Positions 26,360 to 33,194 of a DNA stretch of 64,000 nucleotides are shown here, one piece after another (the stretch's first letter is position 1; each line of letters opens with the position of its first letter). The notes below the pieces were generated by a model, which saw nothing but the letters and a program-made list of their open reading frames with translations, did no database searches and was not told where the DNA came from. Source of the stretch: Clostridia bacterium (GTDB lineage Bacteria; Bacillota; Clostridia; Christensenellales; Aristaeellaceae); contig JAFUDS010000011.1 in the NCBI GenBank assembly GCA_017464305.1, forward strand, positions 1 through 64,000. The letters run 5' to 3'. The translations under genes and the position numbers were made by a program.

Positions 26360-26641
26360 TTAGTTCCCTTCATAGAATCCATTTTCACTGATTGAAGCCC
26401 ATTTTCGATACATTTCTTTGTAGTTATCTTTAATGAATCTTTGGATTTCCCGTATGTGTCTATCGCTGATTTTTCCCTGATTCTGAACAATAGTATCTCC
26501 GTTATTCTTAACAAAGAGCTTACCTGAACCAGCTTCCGTAAGTTTAGAATCACCGGCATGAACATGCATAGCCTCTACGATGCATTTCGATGTGAAATAT
26601 AAATAGTATCCACACACCTTAAACTCATAGTATTTAGGCAT
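26360..26641 (-). CDS. DUF4160 family protein
   Basis: This 93-aa protein opens MPKYYEFKVCGYYLYFTSKC and continues EAMHVHAGDSKLTEAGSGKLFV and REIQRFIKDNYKEMYRKW, the recognised DUF4160 pattern. Members usually sit beside a DUF2442-type partner in toxin-antitoxin-like pairs. Here it is the third gene of a tightly overlapping set: its start overlaps the gene before it by eight bases. It is unlikely to be an enzyme with a known reaction; a toxin-antitoxin role is commonly suspected, not shown here. Confidence 0.75.
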   Translation of the reverse strand: MPKYYEFKVCGYYLYFTSKCIVEAMHVHAGDSKLTEAGSGKLFVKNNGDTIVQNQGKISDRHIREIQRFIKDNYKEMYRKWASISENGFYEGN

Positions 26642-26867
26642 AGCTTTCCTCCATGTATGTCTTTGCCCTTTCCAAATAGTCTATTGCTATAGAAAGTTCA
26701 ATTTCATCCATACTTGTTTCTATAACTTCCCCTGACGGAAAAATGAGTGCTGCATGTCCTTCTCTATTTAAGTTAACAATAGTTATTCTATCCTCTTCCT
26801 TTTTAATAAATGCAAACCCATCAATTATGACATCTGCCTCGTCTGCTATTTTTCTTTGATCAAACAT
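26634..26867 (-). CDS. Hypothetical small protein, middle gene of the DUF4160 trio
   Basis: This 77-aa protein has no family recognised. It is acidic, with a beta-like centre (ITIVNLNREGHAALIFPSGE) and a helical end (DEIELSIAIDYLERAKTYME). It overlaps both neighbours by eight bases, so the three proteins are translationally coupled and probably made in a fixed ratio. Confidence 0.6.
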   Translation of the reverse strand: MFDQRKIADEADVIIDGFAFIKKEEDRITIVNLNREGHAALIFPSGEVIETSMDEIELSIAIDYLERAKTYMEESYA

Positions 26868-27129
26868 GATCTATCAATACCCCCTTAATTGGCTTCAGGA
26901 ATCTATCTGGATCAATGTACAGATCATCAAGAATTGATGTAATATCAACATACTCCTCGGTTTCTCCAAGAGTGGAATAGTCCACATCTACAACCAAATA
27001 TCCATTGTCCCATTCTTTCACTCGAAGGTACTTTTTTAATTTTGTTGATGTTCTGAATCTAATACGTGTATCCCGAAATGAAAATATGGAATACTTCCCC
27101 TCTACACTAATCTTTGCCATATCATCCAT
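26860..27129 (-). CDS. DUF2442-like partner, first gene of the DUF4160 trio
   Basis: This 89-aa protein reads AKISVEGKYSIFSFRDTRIRF, KKYLRVKEWDNGYLVVDVDY and ITSILDDLYIDPDRFLKPIKGV, resembling the small partner found beside DUF4160 genes. Possible antitoxin or regulator. The start could be the first Met or the Met at residue 4 (27120). First gene of the unit, with 64 bases separating it from the repeat copy that ends the previous cassette. Confidence 0.65.
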   Translation of the reverse strand: MDDMAKISVEGKYSIFSFRDTRIRFRTSTKLKKYLRVKEWDNGYLVVDVDYSTLGETEEYVDITSILDDLYIDPDRFLKPIKGVLIDHV

Positions 27130-27193
27130 AAATATTTTCCTCGTATTCCGGCCAATAAATCTACGGTTCTATTCTTTGAGCAACCTTAACACT

Positions 27194-27277
27194 CCATACC
27201 AAAACCCACGTAATTTTCGCAGGAAAAAGCCTTTAAATAGGGCATTTTATCGAAAAATAGCCCCAAATTTATTTGCC
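27194..27277 (-). repeat. 84-bp cassette repeat, copy 3
   Basis: Full-length copy with a few substitutions (AATTTTCGC for AGTTTTCAC; ATTTATTTGCC at the right end). It lies downstream of the VapBC-type pair and of a gene remnant. Confidence 0.9.
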
Positions 27278-27345
27278 GTAAATGCCATCTCGATTGCTCA
27301 ATGGATATCTCTGCTCATCATTAATATCATATAACTGCATCGTCG

Positions 27346-27408
27346 TCACCATTCTGGATACCGAGATACAATTATATCCCATTGTTTCTGATTCATATAT
27401 CCATTGCT
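27346..27408 (-). pseudogene. Remnant of a gene like 25870-26097
   Basis: The minus-strand frame reads SNGYMNQKQWDIIVSRYPEW then stop, 20 residues that match the end of the 75-aa protein at 25870-26097 with a few changes. Nothing matching its N-terminal part is present upstream, so only the 3' end survives between the toxin gene and repeat copy 3. Confidence 0.7.
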
Positions 27409-27467
27409 CAGCACCAACACCGCGCCCTTCTCGCGCAAGTCTGAGAGGCTCAAAAATGCATTGCACA

Positions 27468-27845
27468 TTAGTATAACTGCAGTTCTGTCAGAACTCTCTG
27501 AATGTAGTGAAAATGATTATCATTTGACCAAAGTGGAACACGATATTTGATAGCAATTAGTGCAATAACAGCATCTTGAAAAGGAACCGTTATTCCCTTT
27601 GTTTTCAAAGAATAGAGTAGCTCTCCTAGCTTACTCCAATCCGATTCATCCAATGCGAGACTTTCGAATTCCCCTAGCAACCCGTTAATTTTGTTGTAAT
27701 TCTCTTGGGTCTTGGCTCCATGCAGCAGTTCCGCTTTGACAACTCCACATACCACAACGTCCTCAGAGGCAAAGGTATCTATTATCTTCTGTGTAGGCTT
27801 CTTCCAGAAATCGATAAACACATTACTATCTGCTAATACTTTCAT
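27468..27845 (-). CDS. PIN-domain toxin (VapC-like ribonuclease)
   Basis: This 125-aa single PIN domain has the four usual acidic positions: Asp6 in LADSNVFIDF, Glu near 39 in KAELLHG, Asp in PFQDAVIA (about 90), and Asp in SNDNHFHYI (about 108). VapC proteins cut tRNA or rRNA when freed from their antitoxin. The start overlaps the stop of the upstream antitoxin gene by four bases, the classic arrangement. Confidence 0.85.
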   Translation of the reverse strand: MKVLADSNVFIDFWKKPTQKIIDTFASEDVVVCGVVKAELLHGAKTQENYNKINGLLGEFESLALDESDWSKLGELLYSLKTKGITVPFQDAVIALIAIKYRVPLWSNDNHFHYIQRVLTELQLY

Positions 27846-28060
27846 ATCATACTTGCCTCACGTAAAGAAATAACCGCTTCATCGTCTATCTCGATCTTAC
27901 CAGCTGTTTCCAAAAAGCGACTTTTCAATTTAGTTGCTTTTTGATCCTTTGATGGGCTCAATTTCATTTTATCCATTAATTGTATGAATAAATATACCGT
28001 TTCTTCTGGAAACTGATCTATTTTCTTGTGTGCTTCCTGATATACAGACATAGCTTGCAT
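27842..28060 (-). CDS. Antitoxin partner of the PIN toxin
   Basis: This 72-aa acidic/helical protein has a C-terminal region, KIEIDDEAVISLREASMI, typical of toxin-binding tails. Its DNA-binding fold is not clearly recognised. GAGGTGA precedes the ATG by eight bases. Stop and toxin start overlap by ATGA. It would neutralise the toxin and repress its own operon. Confidence 0.75.
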   Translation of the reverse strand: MQAMSVYQEAHKKIDQFPEETVYLFIQLMDKMKLSPSKDQKATKLKSRFLETAGKIEIDDEAVISLREASMI

Positions 28061-28448
28061 CCTTATCTCACCTCAACTCTATTACCAATTATAAATCAAG
28101 TTTCTCACATGGTTCCTAGCTTCTAATTGCTTCGCCAGGTTAATTACTATCTATCTCATAGCAGCGTCCATTTTTATTCTAACATTCTGTCCTACTCGCC
28201 GTTAAACGTTTTGCAAAAACCGAATCAATTGTTCATGTGACTTTTGCAAAGAAAGAAGCCGATTTTTACCGTTTTTCGCCCGTTTTTGTTCGTAATCCAT
28301 ACCAAACCCACGTAGTTTTCACAGGAAAAAGCCTTTAAATAGAGCATTTTATCGAAAAAGTGCCCCACATTTCGTTGCCTGGTAGCTCCTGATAGCTCCG
28401 GGTAAGCCGTAGGAAAGCGAATGCTAAGCACAAAAAAATCCCAGGTCA
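28061..28448. other. Spacer carrying repeat copy 4
   Basis: No gene is supported. The 84-bp repeat lies in the middle. To its right TAGGAAAGCGAATGCTAAGCA, also found after copy 1, shows that the repeated unit is longer in these two copies. GTTTTTCGCCCGTTTTTG lies on its left side. Confidence 0.5.
28297..28379 (-). repeat. 84-bp cassette repeat, copy 4
   Basis: 83 bases, one A missing from the AAAACCC run and a few substitutions, including AGAGCATTTT and AAGTGCCCC. It lies 70 bases beyond the stop of the second SipW-like peptidase gene. Confidence 0.9.
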
Positions 28449-28922
28449 TTAACTAACCTTCCGGTTTTCATCCTTCCACGGTATGCATCCGATCAGTATC
28501 GCCATCACAGCTAAGCTTATCGCCAACCACATACCATTCTTCTCTAACCATAAAAATGACTTTCCTATCCGAGGGAATACAACGCTCTGCCTACCAATGA
28601 ACATGCTCTCATCGACCGCTGTCTCATCCGTCCCTTTAATCCCAGAAACAATGAGTGTTCCGTCTTTGATCTCTTTTGCACGGTGAAGTATCTGTACACC
28701 ATCCAAGTCGAAGACTATGTTGTCACCAACAGAGACTTCTGAAAGCTTCGTGTGAGTGTCCACAAAGACGAGACTATCTCTTATTACCTCTGGTTCCATG
28801 GATTCTGAAACCAACACTTTCGGCTTATATCCGCACATCACAGCCACACCGAGTGCTACTACAACCGCGATAATGAAAGCGCAGAAAACCATATAGATGT
28901 TCTTGATGGTTGTTTTTAACAT
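28449..28922 (-). CDS. SipW-like signal peptidase I (copy 2)
   Basis: This 157-aa paralogue of 21327-21806 has the same N-terminal helix, Ser41 in SESMEP, His80 in ILHR, and FIGRQSVVFPRIGKSF before the second membrane helix. It is predicted to clean the signal from the exported protein encoded 75 bases upstream. The gene pair is followed by cassette repeat copy 4. Confidence 0.88.
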   Translation of the reverse strand: MLKTTIKNIYMVFCAFIIAVVVALGVAVMCGYKPKVLVSESMEPEVIRDSLVFVDTHTKLSEVSVGDNIVFDLDGVQILHRAKEIKDGTLIVSGIKGTDETAVDESMFIGRQSVVFPRIGKSFLWLEKNGMWLAISLAVMAILIGCIPWKDENRKVS

Positions 28923-28997
28923 TCATCTCACTCTTCTTTTCCCTTTCCACAGCTATACACTTACACATCCTCTTTGGTGTGGAAGTCGCGAGGACAA

Positions 28998-29609
28998 CTA
29001 TGGCTGCAACGCAACAACGCTCGTCCACACTGCGCTCGGCTCCTGACCTTCATACCCCGTAGTCTGAATGGCATAAGCCTTGATCTCCATGCTGCCGGAC
29101 CAAGCAAAAGCTGAACTAAAATCATGGAAGACTGCACTCTCAACAATCCCGCTTACCTCTGCCCCAGCAGCAAAAGTATCCAACGTATCTGTTATCGCAC
29201 CGTAACCAAATACATAGGTGTGGACTTCGCCTTCAACTTCGTTTTTTACGGTGAACCAAGAGCTATCGTCTATCCTTAGCTCGAATAGGTCTAGGTCAAC
29301 CGGCTCCCCACTTGTGGCCGCAGGTATCCTTGGTACGTCGAACTCGAGTAATAAATAACTATCTTTTTCCCCTGTGGAGGTCACGGACACAGAAATGTCA
29401 CACGATTGCCCCGGCTCCACGACCACGGTATCAGCTCCAGCACCAGCAGCGACAGATAAGCTTATGCTTACCGCCGCATCACTATATTCAAATGCCACAG
29501 TCCCTGTATCTTTGTCACTTAAGACGGCTAATAGGTCACCCACTAGCAAGAAGATGAGTATACTCACACCTGCTGCAATAGACAGGATTCTCATTATTTT
29601 TGTGTTCAT
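28998..29609 (-). CDS. SipW-dependent TasA/camelysin-like secreted protein (copy 2)
   Basis: This 203-aa product starts at ATG 29609, where GGAGG stands seven bases upstream; a longer frame is not needed. SipW-type signal (MNTKIMRILSIAAGVSILIFLLVG, then DLLAVLSDKDTG) and a mature domain close to copy 1 (SYLLLEFDVPRI; FHDFSSAFAWSGSMEIKAYA). It lacks the long serine-rich linker of copy 1 and has an alanine/glycine-rich stretch instead. Likely surface fibre or matrix protein working with the polysaccharide made by the surrounding genes. Confidence 0.8.
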   Translation of the reverse strand: MNTKIMRILSIAAGVSILIFLLVGDLLAVLSDKDTGTVAFEYSDAAVSISLSVAAGAGADTVVVEPGQSCDISVSVTSTGEKDSYLLLEFDVPRIPAATSGEPVDLDLFELRIDDSSWFTVKNEVEGEVHTYVFGYGAITDTLDTFAAGAEVSGIVESAVFHDFSSAFAWSGSMEIKAYAIQTTGYEGQEPSAVWTSVVALQP

Positions 29610-29703
29610 ATATTCTTTTCCTCCAGTTACTTCCACGGCCACTTCATATTAATCCTATAACTCATCTTGAACCTTCTTTTTTCCTACAGAAAAATCTAAA
29701 AAT

Positions 29704-29787
29704 CTATACCAAAACCCACGTAGTTTTCGCAGGAAAAAGCCTTTAAATAGGGCATTTTATCGAGAAATTGACCCTAATTTCATTTCT
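29704..29787 (-). repeat. 84-bp cassette repeat, copy 5
   Basis: The most divergent copy (CGAGAAATTGACCCTAATTT at the right end). It overlaps the TGA stop of the ATPase-like gene at 29780, so the repeat edge coincides with the end of the coding region. Confidence 0.88.
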
Positions 29788-31459
29788 CTGTTATATTCAC
29801 TATTCTAGCCTGCTTATCATAAAAAGCCATCCCATATTGGAGCCGTGTCGTGTATCCTTCATATCGAAGCTGACTTCCATATTTCTTCTGAATCATCTGA
29901 CTGGATGCCTCGTTTAACGCAGGCTCTATATCCTCTTTCATCTTTACGTGTTTGAGTTCCAGAATCTGACATCTCTGTCTTGCAGGATCAAGGATAATCA
30001 GGTCACTTCGGCCATAGCCTGTTTCCCTCTCAGATTGTACTCGGTAACCCAGCCCCGTAAAAAAGCCATCAAGAATCAGGTGATAGCTGTATTCATGATA
30101 CTCATGATAGAAGGAGAGAGTCGCTTCCAGAATCTGATCAAGGGAAGCCTCTGCCTTTTCGATTTCTCCAGCCCACAGCGTATTCACCAGGTCCTGCACA
30201 AAGGTATTATCAACCTTGTCGTTGAAGTAATTCCATACCTCTTGACGAAAGACATTCTGAATGGATCTATTCGGGATGCGCAGCGGCATGAGTGGTGGTC
30301 TACCAGGAACCGCCTTCGTAAGATATCCCGTTTCTACCAGCGCTGACCAAAGGTTTTCGCCGTTCTCGTGAATCCTATGATAAGGAACAAACTCATTGAT
30401 CGTACAGTCTATCGTTTCTCCCGCCAAAAGTTGCTCAAATTTTTCGTTTGCACCTATGCTCTTACCAAGAAAGCCATGAATCAAGTTCAGTGATGTCTCC
30501 GATGTATTCAGCCAATAGCTCTCAGGGCCTCTATCCTCATCATATGAACCATCCAAGACAGACTTGACATACGATAGAACATCCCAAGGGCAGTACAATT
30601 TTTCTCTTCCAAACATATATCCATCATACCACTCAGCAACTGCATCATATTGATGAGATAATCCTGCATCCTCCAGCAGTTGCTTCACATCTTCATCCGT
30701 AAATCCGACGGATGACGCATAGATCGGCGACAGCACCGTGTATGGTATGATATTATTTACACCGGTATAAGTACTGTTCTTTACTGTATAAAGACAGCCG
30801 GACAGGATCACTCCCTTAACGTTGCTGTTGGTTTTGCACACATAGCTCAGCATATGCTCAATCATATCCCGAACCTTATCATAATATGGTGTTCCCAAGG
30901 CCTTAGCCATCGGAACATCATACTCATCAATGATGACAAAAACTGGCTTGCCATAATGCACCTTCAGCATTCTCGAAAGGATATCTAATGCAGCTACTGA
31001 GTTTACTTCATCTGCATTTTGAAATTCCAATGCCTTAAAAATGCTTCTGTCAGCTTCGTTTTGATCAGGATTCATTGCAACATCAGCAATACATTTACAA
31101 TAATTAGCAACAATCAGACGGAGGTTATTATACACCATCTTAAAACTGTCGCCAAACACTTCTTTTAAGGAGAGAAATACCACCGGATACTGATTCATGT
31201 AATCCCGGATAACGTCCGGATATTCCATGATCTTCAGACCAGCAAATATATCCCTGCTATCCTGTCGAATATCAAGAAAGTCTCTGAGCATCGTCATCGT
31301 CAAGGTTTTCCCGAATCTGCGAGGGCGTGCAAACATGACCGCCTTGTCAAATCTTCTGACAAGGTATTCCTCAATCACTTCTGTCTTGTCTACATAATAA
31401 GCAGCGCTCTCCCTCAGCTCCCGAAAGCTGTCATAGGATGCCCTTATATTGATGCCCAT
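29780..31459 (-). CDS. AAA-ATPase-like protein with C-terminal PD-(D/E)XK nuclease domain (DUF1703 type)
   Basis: This 559-aa protein shows an N-terminal YVDKTEVIEEYL and a P-loop-like FARPRRFGKTLTMTML (about 43-58), the family's usual start; FVIIDEYDVPMAKA for Walker B; and a C-terminal nuclease-like GYGRSDLIILDP with QILELKHVK, giving the D...ExK pattern. AGGAGGGGGA precedes the ATG. The family is common in gut Bacteroidetes and Clostridia, often in many copies. A mobile-element or defence role is suspected. It lies between the accessory cassettes and the first two polysaccharide genes, so it interrupts the cluster. Confidence 0.82.
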   Translation of the reverse strand: MGINIRASYDSFRELRESAAYYVDKTEVIEEYLVRRFDKAVMFARPRRFGKTLTMTMLRDFLDIRQDSRDIFAGLKIMEYPDVIRDYMNQYPVVFLSLKEVFGDSFKMVYNNLRLIVANYCKCIADVAMNPDQNEADRSIFKALEFQNADEVNSVAALDILSRMLKVHYGKPVFVIIDEYDVPMAKALGTPYYDKVRDMIEHMLSYVCKTNSNVKGVILSGCLYTVKNSTYTGVNNIIPYTVLSPIYASSVGFTDEDVKQLLEDAGLSHQYDAVAEWYDGYMFGREKLYCPWDVLSYVKSVLDGSYDEDRGPESYWLNTSETSLNLIHGFLGKSIGANEKFEQLLAGETIDCTINEFVPYHRIHENGENLWSALVETGYLTKAVPGRPPLMPLRIPNRSIQNVFRQEVWNYFNDKVDNTFVQDLVNTLWAGEIEKAEASLDQILEATLSFYHEYHEYSYHLILDGFFTGLGYRVQSERETGYGRSDLIILDPARQRCQILELKHVKMKEDIEPALNEASSQMIQKKYGSQLRYEGYTTRLQYGMAFYDKQARIVNITEK

Positions 31460-31676
31460 TTACTCCCCCTCCTTTCGTCAGGATCTTCTTCAGTTGCCAT
31501 CAGAATCGGTCTTTCCCAGAAGATTTGCAAGGAAAAACGATATATTTTCGGTGACTCGCGTTTCAGTACAACCAGATAGTACCTTCGTGTAGCAACTTAT
31601 CGCCCATCTGAATCTGGACTACCCCAGGCTCCTTCTTCTTGTTGAAGTGAAAGCTTAGCATATCCTTTGGGCAGGT

Positions 31677-33122
31677 CTACATCGCGCCCTTATGCGCGAA
31701 AACCGCGCCAACCGTCTTGAGTAATATCTTTAGATCCAGGCCCAAACTCCAGTTGTTGATATACTCCGTATCTAATCTAACGACTTCCTCAAAATCCGTA
31801 ATCTCGCTGCGGCCACTCACTTGCCACATGCCCGTAATCCCCGGCTTGCAAGCCAGCCGTGCCCGATGATGGAACTCATACTTTTCCCACTCATCCGGCG
31901 TAGGAGGACGCGTACCCACCAGGCTCATTTCTCCCTTTAGTACATTGAAAAACTGGGGAAATTCATCCAGACTGGTTTTGCGAATGAATTCACCGATCCC
32001 CGTCTTTTTCGTACCGTCCGGCAGCAATTCATTTCCGATCACGCGCGGATCAAATTCGATCTTGAACATCATGCCGTCCTTCACGCGATTTTGCTCCATC
32101 AGCTCTGCCTTTCGAGCATCGGCGTCCAGATACATGCTGCGAATTTTGGACATTTTAAATTTTTTCCCATTTTGACCAATGCGCTCGGATTGATAGAGAA
32201 TCGGGCCGGGGCTCGCCTTTTTGATCTTGGGCCCTACAATTGCAATAATGATCAACGCAAATAAGCTACCTACCAGCCCCCCGAATATATCCAGGGCTCT
32301 TTTGGCAAACACATCCGTCAAGGTCGCGTAGTTTGCGGTCGTCGTCAGCACTGTTGTGCCTCCCAGCTTCTCCGCAAACTGCTTGCTTCCATCAACGCCA
32401 ATCCCCGGAATGTGATAGTGAACCGGAACGGCCATCTCACGACAAGCCGCCATCAACTCCTTCACTCCCGGAGTCTCCATGGTACAATCAATATAAACAC
32501 TATCAATCCATTCTCGGCAAATGTAATTGGCGGCGTCCTCCAACCGGGTAACGACGGGGATGCCTCGAATTTCGTTTCTTTCCGGCCGGTCAAGAACCAC
32601 TCCTACAATTTGGTAACCATCCAGCTGTGATTTTGTCAGGCGATCAATCATTGCATCCGCAGAATCCACGTTCAGCACGACCAGCATCGTCTCTTTTTCG
32701 CCTCTGTGTTGCCCTCTGTTCACAAGATATTTCTTCAAAAGCAATCTCGCGGCATAGCCAATCACCAAATGGAAACCAAAGGTCAGATACAGAACGATAC
32801 GCGAAAAGGATTCCGCGGTCTGGGTAGAAAAAATAAAGATGATGCCGCCTGTAAAGACAATCAACGCATGCTTCAGGGTTTGCGTGAATTCCTTAAAGTA
32901 ACCCCGCTTCAACACGTTGTGCATCGTATTAAAGATCGCGGCCGCTAAAAGATCCATCAAAATCAAGACGATGGCCAAACTCCTGTATGACGAGGAATCA
33001 TACGGCAAAAACGACCTTTGTCGAATCCAATAGGCCATGATATAAGCAAGCTGCAGAGCCAGTTCGTCCAGAATAATAAAATCTATATGCTTGAACCAGC
33101 CCTCTGTTGATCTCTTATACAT
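31677..33122 (-). CDS. Polyprenyl-phosphate sugar-1-phosphate transferase (initiating enzyme)
   Basis: This 481-aa protein of the WbaP/WcaJ group has about five N-terminal membrane helices, a Rossmann-like middle (MLVVLNVDSADAMIDRL) and a C-terminal catalytic domain (about 265-481). The latter has KRALDIFGGLVGSLFALIII, PGPILYQSERIGQNGKKF, KTSLDEFPQFFNVLKGEMSL-VGTRPP and KPGITGMWQVSGRSEI. It moves a sugar phosphate onto undecaprenyl phosphate, the first step of the repeat unit. It follows the CapD-like gene and is transcribed toward the other sugar genes, from which it is now separated by the accessory block. Confidence 0.9.
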   Translation of the reverse strand: MYKRSTEGWFKHIDFIILDELALQLAYIMAYWIRQRSFLPYDSSSYRSLAIVLILMDLLAAAIFNTMHNVLKRGYFKEFTQTLKHALIVFTGGIIFIFSTQTAESFSRIVLYLTFGFHLVIGYAARLLLKKYLVNRGQHRGEKETMLVVLNVDSADAMIDRLTKSQLDGYQIVGVVLDRPERNEIRGIPVVTRLEDAANYICREWIDSVYIDCTMETPGVKELMAACREMAVPVHYHIPGIGVDGSKQFAEKLGGTTVLTTTANYATLTDVFAKRALDIFGGLVGSLFALIIIAIVGPKIKKASPGPILYQSERIGQNGKKFKMSKIRSMYLDADARKAELMEQNRVKDGMMFKIEFDPRVIGNELLPDGTKKTGIGEFIRKTSLDEFPQFFNVLKGEMSLVGTRPPTPDEWEKYEFHHRARLACKPGITGMWQVSGRSEITDFEEVVRLDTEYINNWSLGLDLKILLKTVGAVFAHKGAM

Positions 33123-33194
33123 CTTTCCATTAACCTCACTATCACCATCTTTCCATAAGACGGTAAGGATCGGTTGCTTAAGAAACGAAGCTCC

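Noticed and set aside
26272..26565. 97-codon open frame overlapping the DUF4160 gene
   Set aside because: Same strand, other frame; the DUF4160 reading is clear and coupled to its neighbours.
24864..29787. CRISPR array
   Set aside because: The repeats are about 84 bp with spacers of 1.0-1.4 kb that hold genes; no short regular repeats or cas genes are present.
22816..29787. A true integron (attC sites with intI)
   Set aside because: The gene-plus-3'-repeat plan fits, but the 84-bp repeat has no GTTRRRY/RYYYAAC core pair and no integron integrase is in the window. It is reported only as cassette-like.
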